Positions 1 through 11,553 of a stretch of DNA of 64,000 nt are shown piece by piece. Positions within the stretch are counted from its first letter, which is position 1. Each line of letters begins with the position of its first letter. The translations under genes and the position numbers were made by a program. The notes under the pieces were generated by a model. It was not told where the DNA came from. It was given only the letters and a program-made list of their open reading frames with translations, and did not search any database. The DNA comes from Posidonia oceanica (taxonomy: Eukaryota > Streptophyta > Magnoliopsida > Alismatales > Posidoniaceae), in assembly GCA_037176725.1 (NCBI GenBank), contig JAZBRS010000026.1, forward strand, positions 105,941,501 through 106,005,500, in the 5' to 3' direction.

Positions 1-392
1 GCGGTAAAAGAGCTTTCTCATGCAAGATAGGTGATCCACGGACTCTTTGGACTTGGCGATCATATTATCCACATAAACCTCAACCTCCTGGTGCATGAGG
101 TCGTGGAATAATGCAGTCATGGTTCGCTGATAAGTCGCCCCTACATTCTTGCGTCCAAAAGGCATCACTCGGTAGCAGTAGACTCCCCATGGGGTGATAA
201 AGGATGTTTTTTCCATATCTTCCTCTGCCATTCTGATTTGGTTGTAGCCTAAGAAGTCATCCATGAATGAAAGCATCTTGTGTCCCACGGTATTGTCAAG
301 TAGGACATCAATGTGTGGAAGCGGGAAATCATCCATGGGACTTGCCTTGTTCAGGTCTCTGTAATCAATGCACAAGTGGACCTGACCATCCT
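1..392 (-). pseudogene. Ty3/gypsy (Tat-like) reverse transcriptase, downstream half of a split gene
   Basis: Read on the minus strand, this stretch encodes the middle of a gypsy reverse transcriptase. It starts with CIDYRDLNKA, passes through a WGVYCYRVMPFG block, and ends with a palm motif read as YVDN followed by MIAKSKES. It runs off the left edge of the window. The other half lies at 11554-13960, because the Tekay element at 393-11553 was inserted into it. The reading frame on the two sides agrees once one copy of the 5-bp duplication is discounted. The family's catalytic motif is YVDD, so the final Asp appears changed to Asn, which would be expected to abolish polymerization. The copy is dead twice over: by insertion and by that residue. 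Lineage assignment rests on the protease half upstream. Confidence 0.85.
388..392. repeat. target site duplication (left) of the Tekay element
   Basis: The five bases ATCCT at 388-392 directly precede the LTR. The same five bases at 11554-11558 directly follow the other LTR. An exact 5-bp duplication is what a gypsy integrase leaves, and it fixes the element boundaries to the base. Confidence 0.95.
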
Positions 393-1890
393 TGTAACGA
401 CCCGAGTCGCTACCAACAAAATGCAAAAACCCAACAAATTTAAAACTTAATTAAATACAACAATTACAATAAACTACTGGGATAAAGAACAAATATCTAT
501 TCCAGGAACCTGTAGTGGACAGCTACGTGACTCCCACTATATGCACTAGAACTCCGAACCACCTAATCATCTGCACCTGCAACTGAAAACAACATAAAGC
601 ACACGTGAGTGACCAAGAAAACGTCACCCAGCACACACCTCGCAAAAACCACACGAGAAACTGGCATAAAACCTCAAATACGGTACAACCGGTAAAACCC
701 CAAAAATCTGGGTTCACAATGAACAATATTATTAAATAAAACACCATTCCCAAAACCAACAAGCTAAAACCGGGGAAGACAAGCGTTTACAAAATATTCC
801 ACAAACTACGGCCCACCGGCCCAAAAGCTCAGAACCACTCAAAACCCTCCAACCCCTCAGGCTAGGAAAGCACTCGGCCCACCAGCCAAAACAAGGCGGA
901 AATACCTCGGAAAACTAAATCTCAATCAATATAATGGCCCACCGGTCCAAAGCTTAAACCAAAGCCACACGCCATAACTAGGCGGGAAAACATCTGCCCC
1001 AATACAGTCCAAAACTCAAACCACAATCTCACAGCATACACAGGCGGAAAAGCAACTGGCCTAATATGGCCCAAACACAGTAAAACCTCACTAAGCCCAA
1101 ACTCAGGCAAAGCTCAAGGCCTAATACGGCCAGCAACAACCAAAACACAGCCCCACGGGTACAAAATAACAACTGATCGTATTGCCTGGCGCCAAACAAC
1201 CGACCTGGCCTCAAGCAGTAGCCAAGGACTCACCCCTGCAGCTCACTGTACTGCCACGAACATCCACCCTGTGGAGGAGCGTGTCCGTCTCGGCATCTCA
1301 TCACTAGAGACGCCTCAAAAGCGATCCGCACCTGGGAAAGCTACTCACCCCAACTTGGCGAGTTATCCTCACTCAGGACAAATCACAAGGCACGCCTAAT
1401 ATACGGCGACCTCAACTCAGTGCTCTGAATCACTAGAGGATCCAACCCTTAGGCTTAGCCAGCACCAGTGCTCCGAACCACTAGAGGCACCAATCCCTAG
1501 GCTCAGCCAGCACCCAAAACCAGGCGAGTCTCGGTGCCTGTAACAATTAGGGTATCACGCCCAGCTATGCAGGAGTATCATACCTCCCGAGACCGCTGCT
1601 ACGATACCGCTAGGTACGGCCGGCACCCCGACCCCCAAACCTCAACCCAGGCGAAGTATGCGACACACCAGGAACGCCATCGCATCCCCGGGTCCAGCCA
1701 ACACAACTCGTAGGTTTTCGGCTACGGAAAACCTCGGCAAAACCATTTGCAAACCATTCATATTTTTCCTCAGAAATCTCTTTGAAAACATTTATTAAAT
1801 CCATGGGCTAAAGCACAATAAGCCCCCAAAACCAACCGAGGAAATCACATTGGAAAACAAGCCTGGAAGAGCATCCCAGACCAAAATCGG

Positions 1891-2100
1891 CAGACCGGTA
1901 CTCCAACCGGTAGACTAAAAATCCCTGTTTCGGTGGAACCAAATCCAACGGCCGATCGGTCCGCACAGTGATCAGTAGACCGATATTACACCGGTAGTAT
2001 CGAAAATCCCTGCTTCGGTGGAACTAAATCCACTGGTCGGACCGATCCAACCCTGAAAACGGCAGATCGACCAATATCGGTCGACCGAAATCAGGTTCTG
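1891..2100. repeat. imperfect internal duplication inside the LTR (about 83-bp pitch)
   Basis: A block with ATCCCTGTTTCGGTGGAAC near 1921-1939 recurs as ATCCCTGCTTCGGTGGAAC near 2006-2024. Each is flanked by ACCGGT/GACCG-type motifs, and a weaker third copy of the GACCG motif cluster follows to about 2100. The equivalent stretch of the other LTR (about 9856-10066) shows the same arrangement, so the duplication predates insertion. Confidence 0.7.
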
Positions 2101-3278
2101 GTCTAAATCTGACAGAAAAATGTGACACCGATATGAACCAGTGTACCGATTTCCCCCAGAAATCGGCAGACCGACCAAAAAGGTCGTGCCGAACCAGGAC
2201 AGGGCAGAAAACTTATAAAGCCGACTTAAAACCCAAAACACCCGAATCAAACTCTAAAACTGACATGCCATATACCGGAATCTCCGAAATTCAACAAGGA
2301 ATGCAACCATATACTCAATATGGCATTCTGAGGCACGCAACACAAGAAAACACCGGAAATCCAATATTCAAGCCATTTTCATTAAAAACTCAAAACATTA
2401 TCAAATCCACGCCAAACCAAGCGTGCAACACATGGAAGCGAGCACATCCGCTCAAGCAACCCAAACATATCACATTCGCCTCAATCCGAGGCCCAAAACA
2501 CCGGAATTCACTAGGAAACCACAATCAGGCAATGAAGCCGCTCGGGCCATATATTCGGCCAAAACCACATAAAAATCTCTGAAAATCACCAAACCTCTAC
2601 CATAGCATATAAACATGGCAAGGTACATAATAAAATCATATTCAAGCCGTTTGGGAGCATACAACCTCATCAAACAGCGGAAAACCACATTCAAGTCAAA
2701 AGGCAACGTAAGCCAATAAATCTGGCTAAAATGCATATAAATCCCTAAAAATCATCAAATATCTACCATGGCATCTAAACATGGCAAGGGACACATGCAT
2801 ATCAATTTCTAAATATTTAAAGCTCTTAGGGTGAGGCGTGTACCTTGGGACAGAGGGACAACCCCCGTCCTCCGACGATCCACACGCACTCCGAGCTCCA
2901 CGCGCCGTACTTGGGCTCGCCGCTCCAGTAGGACGACGATCGGAGCTCGCCGCACCACCGCCGGCCGCCACCGCACGCTGGCCACCACCAACAGCCGCCA
3001 ACAACTGAGGAGGAAGAGGAAGAGGAAGGAGGGGAGGGGGAAATGGAGTAGAGAGTGGAGGGAGGAGGAGACGGAGATGGGGAGAGGGAGAGGGAGAGGG
3101 GGATGCTGCGCCGGCCAGGGTTAGGGCACGAGCACGGGGAAGGAGAGGGTTGAGCAGGCACGAGAGGGAGGGGGGACGCACGCGCGAGGGAGGGGAGAGA
3201 AGATGTGCGCTTGAGGGGGAGGAGGTGGGGGAAAAGAGAGGGGAGGGGGAGGGCACGTAAGGGAGAGGGTGGGGGAAG

Positions 3279-3280
<2 letters not shown>

Positions 3281-3321
<41 letters not shown>

Positions 3322-3322
3322 G
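3281..3322. repeat. GA microsatellite in purine-rich LTR tract
   Basis: A nearly perfect (GA)n run lies at the end of a purine-rich stretch from about 3004. The counterpart in the other LTR is at about 11299-11346, interrupted by AAAG units. On the transcribed (minus) strand this is a CT-rich tract. Confidence 0.9.
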
Positions 3323-3564
3323 AAGGAAAAGTCAGGAACCAGACCACAATCTGTCCTGCCAACCACCACACGTGGGAGTGTACAACAAAATACAGTGGAG
3401 ACCTACACAAACCACAGATGGGGTCCACAACAACCCAAGTGGGGCCTGCAAGGCCAGTAACACCTGACCACTGGCAAGGAATTCATTAAAAAGCATAATT
3501 AAAAGGAAAATGAATTCCCAAGTGTTACATCATAAACACCTAAAAAAGGATTTCGCCTCCGAAA

Positions 3565-4820
3565 TCAACGGTAAGCGAAAAGGTGCGGGTATCGAATAAA
3601 GATGCCATCCTTACGCTCCCAAGTGGCCTCTTCTGCTTAATGATGCTGCCATCTCACAAGAACCAGCGGAATCACCTTATTTCGCAACACTTGTTCTCTG
3701 CGATCAACAATCTGGACAGCCTCCTCAACACAGGAGAGATCTTCCTAGAGCACCTCTAGCTGAACAGGGATCACCTGTGAAACATCAGCCAGACACTTCC
3801 TCAACATGGAGACGTGGAACACGATGTACACTGCCGACAGCTCTAGTGGTAGGGCTAATATATAGGCAACTTCACGAATCCTCTGCGTGATCTGGTACGG
3901 GCCAATATAGCGGGGACTCAGCTTCCCACGCTTGCCAAACCACTTCACGCCTTTGGTCGGTGAAACCTTCAAGAACATAAAGTCTCCCACCAGAAACTCC
4001 AATGGTCTCTGCCTTTGGTCAGTATAACTCTTCTGCCGACTCTGTGCAGTCAGAAGCCTTCTGCGGATCAAGTCCACCTTTTCCGCATACTGCAGCACAA
4101 ACTCTAGACCAAGAAGCTGCCGCTCACTTACCTCGCTCTAGCAAACCGGGGATCTGCAGGGCCTACCATACAGAGCCTCGTATGGTATCATCCCGATGCT
4201 AGAGTGGTAGCTATTGTTGTATGCAAACTCAACCAACGGCAGGTGATTCTCCCAACTTCCTTGCAAGTCCAGGGCACAAACTCTCAACATATCCTCCAGA
4301 GTCTGGATAGTCCTCTCTGTCTGACCATCCGTCTGGGGGTGGAAAGCTGTACTAAAATTGAGCACTGTGCCAAAAGCTTCCTCCAGAACCTTGAGGTAAA
4401 TCGCGTGTCTCTATCAGACAAAATGGATACGGAAACACCATGCAGCCGAACGATCTGCGATACGTACAGTTCTGCCAACCGCCGTAAAGGAAGATTCACT
4501 CGGATAGCAAGAAAATGAGCTGACTTGGTTAGCCGATCAACGATCACCCACACGGTGTCGTTCTTCCTCATGGAACGCAGCAACCCAGTCACAAAATCCA
4601 TAGAGATATGCTCCCATTTTCATTCTGGTATACACAACGGCTGTAGAGTTCCTCCAGGTCTCTGTTGCTCTGCCTTGACTAGCTGGCAGGTCACACACCT
4701 TGCCACATAGTCAGCAACTTCCCTCTTCATGCCAGGCCACCAAAAGCTCTGCTTCAGATCATGATACATCTTCGTGGATCCTAGATGGGCAGTGTACTTG
4801 GATCTATGGGCTTCATCCAA
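3565..4820 (-). pseudogene. Tekay integrase with C-terminal chromodomain-like tail
   Basis: Minus-strand coding runs from 4820 downward. The N-terminal zinc-binding region has HRSKYTAHLGST and ARCVTCQLVK (HHCC type). The catalytic core has MDFVTGL, then SDRDTRF and [13 protein letters not shown], which hold the D, D and E residues. The conserved C-terminal region follows, and near 3565-3770 a tail typical of chromodomains, with VRWQHH and EEATWE, ending at a TGA at 3565-3567. A frameshift near 4378-4390 separates the second Asp from the Glu-containing block. Stops occur after about 4602, near 4138, near 3742 and in the tail itself. Integrase would join the cDNA to host DNA, and the chromodomain would guide it to heterochromatin. 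This copy cannot make the protein. Confidence 0.88.
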
Positions 4821-4960
4821 TAACCTCCCCTGGCTTCCTCATACTGGGGCACAAACAGGTGCTGATCAAACCTCAACTCCCCATGTACGTCGAGAGAAAA
4901 GTCCGGCGCTTCCCTAGCGTGTAACATCTCAACAGTCGCCTGAAAGAAGGAGTCTGTCTG

Positions 4961-6583
4961 CTAACAGGCAATAATGAACTCCACTAACTTGGGACGAACA
5001 GAAAAGCTCGCCATATAGGCACCGCCTGCTCCCCGATGTAGTCTCTTGAGTCCATAGTTAGCCAGATCCTTCAACATGGTCCACCCCTTGACCATCAGGC
5101 TCGCCACGACGTCCGTACGTCGACTCAGAGCATCAGCGACCACGTTGGCCTTCCTAGGGTGGTAGGACAAACTGAAATCATAATCCTTGAGGTACTCCAC
5201 CCACCTCCGTTGCCGCATGTTGAGGTCCTTCTGAGTAAAGATATACTTCAGACTCTTGTGATCCGTGTAGACCTCAAACTGTTCCCCATACAGGTAATGT
5301 CGCCAAAGCTTCAGCGCGAACACCACGGCAGCCATCTCAAGATCATGGGTAGGATAGTTCTTCTCGTGGTCTTTCAACTGATGGGAAGCATAAGCCACAA
5401 CATTGCCACACTACATCAGAACACTACCCAACCCAACACCACTAGCATCACTATAAATAGTGAAGCCACCACTACCAGAAGGCAAGGTCAGAACAGGAGT
5501 AGAAGTCAGACGAGCTTTCAACTCATTGAAACTTGCCTCACAACCTTGGTCCCAAATAAACGGAACCCCTTACTTGGTGAGAGCTGTCAGGGATGAAGCA
5601 ATAGAAGAGAAATCCCTGATAAACCTCCTGTAGTAACTTGCCAATCCTAGGAAACTTCTAATCTCAGTCACACTCCTGGGTCTCTGCCAATTGCTAACTG
5701 CCTTAACCTTGGCAGGATCAACTCTGACGCTATCTCCAGAAATAAGGTGGCCAAGGAACATAACCTCCCTCAACCAGAACTCACACTTAGGGAACTTAGC
5801 GTACAGCTAGTGTTGCCTCAGAACATCCAGCACCGCCCTCAGATGTTGGGCATGAGCTGCCTCATTTGAAGAGTAAACCAAGATGTCGTCTACAAAGATC
5901 ACCACAAACTGGTCCAAGAAAGGCCTGAAGATCCGGTTCATCAATTCCATGAATGCGGCAGGGGCGTTGGTTAAGCCGAAGGGCATAATCACGAACTCAA
6001 AATGGCCATACCGCCTCCGCAAAGCAGTCTTCTGAATGTCTAAATCATGGATCCTCAACTAGTGATATCCTGATCTCAGATCAATTTTCGAGAAGATGGA
6101 AACAGACTGCATCAGGTCAAACAGGTCTTCAACACGGGGCAAGGGATACTTGTTCTTCACTGTAAGCTGATTCAACATCCGGTAGTCTATACACAATCGG
6201 AGTGAACCATTCTTCTTACGAACGAACAAGACAGGCGCTCCCCACGGAGACACACTTGGCCTGATGAACCCCTTGTCCAGCAACTCTTGCAGCTGGGCCT
6301 TGAGCTCCCGCAACTCAGCTGGTGCCATCCGATAAGGATTCTTCGCAACAGCACCACTGCCCGGAGTCAGCTAAATAAAGAACTCCACTTCCCTGTGAGG
6401 TGGCATGCCAGGCAAATCATCCGGGAAAACATCGGGATATTCACACACAACAGATATGTTGTGAACACCCGACTCCGAAGAAGGGGAGGTAACCACACTA
6501 GCAAGGTACCCCACACAACCCTGAGTCAAAGACTTGTAAGCCTTCATAGCAGAAATCACAAGCTTAGGCTCACCTTGGCGCAC
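4961..6583 (-). pseudogene. Tekay reverse transcriptase and RNase H
   Basis: Read downward from 6583: a linker, then the reverse transcriptase with [42 protein letters not shown] and the catalytic FVDDILVYS (both Asp kept). It continues with [10 protein letters not shown] and [12 protein letters not shown], then the RNase H region with SDASG and [11 protein letters not shown], ending [18 protein letters not shown]. In-frame stops interrupt it at about 6371, at 6059-6061 (TAG straight after SGYH), at 5807-5809 (TAG), near 5570 and at 5411-5413 (TAG). The frame is otherwise open across these points, so decay is mostly by point mutation. Neighbours are the protease upstream and integrase downstream in one pol unit. 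Confidence 0.92.
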
Positions 6584-6586
6584 ACC

Positions 6587-6928
6587 TTACACAAAGAAGG
6601 AACCAGCCTTAGCAGCTCCAAAGAAAATTCTCTTACGAGCACAATCGATCAAAGTAGAATATTGGCTCAGCCAGTCCACGCCCAAGATAACATCGTATTC
6701 ATTCATACCCATGAGAATGAGAGTGGCATCGAACTCTTGGCCATTCAGCTCCAGATTGACAGAAGGCAGATATCTCCACGCCAAACTGTGCTCACCCAGC
6801 GGCGTTACCACCTTCAGGTGGAAAGCTAACTTGGCTGGTACATCATCCAGCTCCGCCGCAAAAGACTCAGAGACAAAAGAGAAAGTGCTCCCTGAGTCGA
6901 ACAGAACTTTGGCCATTCGACCCGCCAC
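6587..6928 (-). pseudogene. Tekay aspartic protease domain
   Basis: A retroviral-type aspartic protease domain of about 110 residues with the active-site motif LFDSGSTFSFVS near its start and the ILMGMNEYDVILGVDWL block typical of gypsy proteases. It would cut the Gag-Pol polyprotein. It lies between the Gag zinc knuckles and reverse transcriptase, in the usual gypsy order. A stop near 6587 separates it from the downstream linker. Confidence 0.88.
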
Positions 6929-6959
6929 AAGATAAGAACCTAAGGCTAAAGCACAAGCA

Positions 6960-8231
6960 ACAGCATCCCCAATTAAACAACAAGGTTCATATTACAGGGG
7001 GAATGAAACAACAACAAAAATGGGTCACACCACCCAGAGGAAATTATGAGGACTTACCCTCTACAACATTACCAGAGGGTCTACAATCGGGAGCTAAAAT
7101 GGTGAACACACGCTCCTAGGTCGGCTGCTGTGGCACATTCCCCGCTCTCTTGGGAGGATCCGGACACAACCTCTGCACATGTCCTGGTCTCCCACAGTTG
7201 TAGCACACCACTCCGCTCCGATTCGCCACTTGCTGTGCTTGAGGGCAGTGCGCTGGAAAGTGACCTGCCTAGCCACACTGAAAACACTGAGCGCTACCTT
7301 GTCCACTCGAAGCAGCCTAACTCAGACCGGTGCTACCAACTTCTGTAAAGCTGTGCTGGGTACTGGAGGCAGGGCCAACACCACCACCTCAAGCAAAACT
7401 ACGTCAGGCACCAAAACCACCGCCAGATCTGTCCTTCTTCCTCTTCCCTGGGCTACTCATGCCACTGGAACTCGATGGACTAGAGACAAAGAACCGAGAA
7501 GTGAAGGGCAACTTGGCCTTACCCTTGAAGTGACCACTCACATACTGGTTATACTCCTCTTCAAAGCAGGAAGCCATCTGGACAACCTCAGCTATCGTCG
7601 CACATCGGCAGTCCATCACCTTCACCCTCAAACTGAGTTGAAGGCCTTCCAGAAATCTCTCCACCTGCCTTTCCTCAGAATCAAAGGCCTGGGCGAACCT
7701 CTCCAACTGGGCAAAAGAGGCTTCATACTCAGCCACAGACATCCTGCCCTGTTGCAGACTCCAGAACTCTCGGTCGAATCGGCTCCTCACATGGCTCGGG
7801 AAGTACTTCTCATGAAATGCAGCCTCGAAGTCCTTCCACTTGATGTCGACCGTTATAGAATCTGGAAACTTCAGCCGCCTTGTGGCTCTCCATCACTCAT
7901 CAGCATCGCCTTCGAGTTAAAAGGCAGCCAACCACACCCAGTGCTCCTTTGGGCACGCCAAACTATCCAACAACTTCTCAATCCTTCGCAGCAATGCCTC
8001 GCTCTCCTCAAGAGTACCAATACCCTTGAACGTCGGCGGGTGGAGCTTGCTCAATTGGCGAAGCCATGGATCTCCCTCAGACGCTCTACCAGGGCCACTC
8101 TTGCCAAACGCTTGAGAGATCCCACGCATCCAGCCTCGCAACTCCATCCGCACGCCCTGCCAACCACTCTCCTCTCGAGAGCTAGGTTCCTCAGTAGGGG
8201 CCTTATCCTTCCGATGGCCACGGCGAGACAT
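6960..8231 (-). pseudogene. Tekay Gag with two CCHC zinc knuckles
   Basis: The likely start is the ATG at 8229-8231 (MSRRGHRKDKAP), just inside the primer site. Next come the Gag core (LRQLSKLHPPTFKG, then FHEKYFPSHVRSRFDREFW and MSVAEYEASFAQLERFAQAF) and a basic Ser-rich linker. Two CCHC knuckles follow between about 7150 and 7300: CFQCG-AGHFPAHC and CYNCGRPGHVQRLC. Gag forms the particle and the knuckles bind RNA. Stops are seen at 7914-7916, shortly below that at the position of an expected Trp, and at 7269-7271 inside the first knuckle. The lower boundary toward the protease is approximate. Confidence 0.85.
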
Positions 8232-8388
8232 GCTGAACCGGGAGAGAAGCAACAAAAACCTGCACCACAACCAATAAGACAAGCAACAATATATGCCAAA
8301 CAACAGGTGCAGACTCGATCATGATATGCAATTTCCTATGGAGTCACTAGACTGACCACTCCTAGGCTAGTGCAACTTAGTGAACCTG

Positions 8389-8401
8389 GGCTCTGATACC
8401 A
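8389..8401 (-). other. primer binding site (initiator Met-tRNA) of the Tekay element
   Basis: On the minus strand the bases TGGTATCAGAGCC lie five bases inside the 5' LTR. They match the complement of the 3' end of plant initiator methionine tRNA, the usual primer for Tekay and many other plant LTR elements. Confidence 0.9.
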
Positions 8402-8405
8402 ATTC

Positions 8406-11297
8406 TGTAACGACCCAAGTCGCTACCAACAAAACCCAAAAGCCCAACAAATTTAAAACTTAATTAATTACAACAATTACAATAAACTACTAGGCTAAAC
8501 AACAAATATCTATGCCAGGAACCTGCAGTAGACAGCTACGTGACTCCCACTATATGCACTAGAACTCTGAACCAGCTAACCATCTGCACCTGCAACTGAA
8601 AACCACATAAACCATACGTGAGTGACTTAGAAATCGTCACCCAGCACACACCTCACAAAAACCACGCAAGAAATTGACATAAAATCTCAAATACGGTACA
8701 ACTGGTAAAACCCCAAAAATCTAGGTCCACAATGAGCAATATTATTAAATAAAACACCCTTCCCAAAGCCAACAAGCTAAAACCAGGGAAGACAGGCGTT
8801 TACAAAATATTCCACAAACTACGGCCCACCGGCCCAAAAGCTTAGAACCACTCAAAACCCTCCAATCCCTCAGGCTGGGAAAGCACTCGGCTCACCAGCC
8901 AAAACAAGGCGGAAATACCTCGCAAAACTAAATATCAATCAATATAATGGCCCACCGGCCAAAAGCTCAAACCAAAGCCACACGCTAAAACTAGGCGGGA
9001 AAACATCTGACCTAATACGGTCCAAAACTCAAACCACAATCTCACGCCAAATACAGGCAGAAAAGCAACTGGCCTAATATGGCCCAAACACAGCAAAACC
9101 TCATTAAGCCCAAACTCAGGCAAAGCTCAAGGCCTAATACGGCCAGCAGCAACCAAAACACAGCCCCACGGGTACAAAACCACAACTGATTGTGTTGCCT
9201 AGCGCCAAGCAACCGACTTGGCCTCAAGCGGTAGCCAGGGACTCACCCCTGCATCTCATTGCACTGCCAAGAACACCTGTCCTGTGGAGGAGCGTGTCCG
9301 TCTCGGCATCTCGTCACTAGAGACGCCTCAAAAGCGATCCCCACCTGGGAAAGCTACTCACCCCAACTGAGCAAGTTGTCCTCACTCAGGACAAACCACA
9401 GGGTACGTCTAATATACGGCGACCTCAACTCAGTGCTCCGAACCACTAGATGCTCCAACCCTTAGGATCGGCCAGCACCCAAAACCAGGCGAGTCCCGGT
9501 GCCTGTAACAATTAGGGTATCACGCCCAGCTACGTAGGAGTATCATACCTCCCGAGTCCGCTGCTACGATACCGCTAGGTACGGCCAGCACCCTGACCCC
9601 AAAACCTCAACCCAGGCGAAGTGTGCAACACACCAGGAACGCCGTTGCATCCCCAGGTCCAGCCAACACAACTCCTAGGTTTTCGGCCACGGAAAACCTC
9701 AACAAAATCATTTGCAAACCATCCATATTTTTCCTCAGAAATCTCTTTGAAAACATTTATTAAATCCATGGGTTAAAGCATAATAAGTCCCCAAAACCAA
9801 CCGAGGAAACCACATTAGAAAATAAGCCTGGGAGAGCATCCCAGACCAAAATCGGCAGACTGGTACTCCAACCGGTAGACCGAAAATCCTTGTTTCAGTG
9901 GAACCAAATCCACCGGCCGACCGGTCCGCACAGTGATCGGTAGACCGATATCACACTGGTCGTACCGAAAATCCCTGCTTCGGTGGAACTAAATCCACCG
10001 GTCGGACCGATTCAACCCTGAAAACGGCAGACCGACCAATATCGATTGACCTAAATCAGGTTCTGGTCTAAATCTGACGGAAAAAGATGACACCGATATG
10101 AACTGGTGTACCGATTTCCCCCAGAAATCGGCAGACCGACCAAAAAGGTCGTGCCGAACCAGGACAGGGCAGAAAACTTATAAAGCCGACTTAAAACCCA
10201 AAACACCCGAATCAAACTCTAAAACTAGGCCTGCCATATACCGGAATCTCCGGAATTCAACAAGGAATGCAACCATATACTCAATATGGCATTCCGAGGC
10301 ACGCAACACAAGAAAACTCCGGAAATCCAATATTCAAGCCATTTTCATTAAAAACTCAAAACACTATCAAATCCACGCCAAACCAAGCGTGCAACACATG
10401 GAAGCGAGCACATCCGCTCAAGCAACCCAAACATATCACATTCGCCTCAATCCGAGGCCCAAAACACCGGAATTCACTAGGAAACCACAATCAGGCAATG
10501 AAGCCGCTCGGGCCATATATTCGGCCAAAACCACATAAAAATCTCTGAAAATCACCAAACCTCTACCATAGCATATAAACATGGCAAGGTACATAATAAA
10601 ATCATATTCAAGCCGTTTGGGAGCATACAACCTCATCAAACAGCGGAAAACCACATTCAAGTCAAAAGGCAACCTAAGCCAATAAATCTGGCTAAAATAC
10701 ATATAAATCCCTAAAAATCATCAAATATCTACCATGGCATCTAAACATGGCAAGGGACACATGCATATCAATTTCTAAATATTTAAAGCTCCTAGGGCGA
10801 GATGTGTACCTTGGGACAGAGGGACAACCCCCGTCCTCCGACGATCCACACGCACTCCGAGCTCCACGCGCCGCACTTGGGCTCGCCGCTCCACCAGGAC
10901 AACGACTGGAGCTCGCCGCACCACCGCCGGCCGCCACTACACGTCGGCCACCACCAACAGCCGCCAACAACCGAGGAGGAAGAGGAAGAGGAAGGAGGGG
11001 AGGGGAGGGGGAAATGGAGGAGGAGAGAGTGGAGGGAGGAGGAGACGAAGATGGGAAGAGGGAGAGGGAGAGGGGGATGCTGCGCCGGCTAGGGTTAGGG
11101 TACGAGCGTAGGGAAGGAGAGGGAGGAGCGAGCACGAGAGGGAGAGGGGGACGCATGCGCAGGGGAGGGGAGAGGAGATGTGTGCGTGAGGGGGAGGAGG
11201 TAGGGGGAAAGAGAGGTGAGGGGGAGGGCACGTGAGGGAGAGGGTGGGGGAAAAGAGAGAGGAGGGGGAGGGCATGTGAGGGAGAGGGTGGGGGAAG

Positions 11298-11339
<42 letters not shown>

Positions 11340-11553
11340 AAGAGAGGAAGAGAAAGCCGGGGACCAGACCACAATCTGTCCCGCCAACCACCACACGTGG
11401 GAGTCCATAACAAAATACAGTGGAGACCCACACAACCACAGATGGGGCCCACAACAACCCAAGTGGGGCCTGCAAGACCAGTAACACCCGACCACAGCCA
11501 AGGAATTCATTAAAAAGCATAATTACAAGGAAAATGAATTCCCAGGTGTTACA
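8406..11553 (-). repeat. 5' LTR of the Tekay element
   Basis: This 3,148-bp partner of 393-3529 has the same terminal bases. As the 5' LTR of a minus-strand element it would hold the promoter, but I could not place a TATA box with confidence. It contains the purine tract 10974-11351 and the same internal motif duplications as its partner. Confidence 0.95.

Larger units (their letters stand above)
393..3529 (-). repeat. 3' LTR of the Tekay element
   Basis: This 3,137-bp copy starts TGTAACGACC and ends GTGTTACA. It aligns end to end with 8406-11553. Divergence is uneven by hand count: roughly 8 percent over the first 225 bp as printed but under 2 percent over about 600 bp around 2160-2830. It contains a purine-rich stretch on the plus strand (3004-3330) with a GA microsatellite. 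Minus-strand open frames in this stretch are low-complexity Ser/Pro/Leu and not genes. Confidence 0.95.
393..11553 (-). mobile_element. Ty3/gypsy chromovirus, Tekay/Del-type, full length but defective
   Basis: An 11,161-bp LTR retrotransposon lies on the minus strand: 5' LTR 8406-11553, primer site about 8389-8401, Gag from 8231 downward, protease, reverse transcriptase, RNase H, integrase and a C-terminal chromodomain-like tail ending near 3565, then 3' LTR 393-3529. Termini are TGTAAC/GTTACA as printed and the flanking duplication is ATCCT. The order of domains (integrase last) and the tail read as VRWQHH then EEATWE identify a chromovirus. Large LTRs of about 3.1 kb fit the Tekay group. 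Several in-frame stops and at least one frameshift make it non-autonomous. It sits inside another gypsy element. The purine tract expected just before the 3' LTR is eroded. Confidence 0.93.

Noticed and set aside
2726..3428. Long minus-strand open frames of 176 and 200 codons
   Set aside because: They are Ser/Pro/Leu low-complexity translations of a purine/pyrimidine-biased LTR tract, open in several frames at once, and they occur again in the other LTR (10692-11510).
7179..8324. 381-codon plus-strand open frame
   Set aside because: It lies opposite the Tekay Gag, which has clear domain motifs on the minus strand. The plus-strand product shows no known domain.
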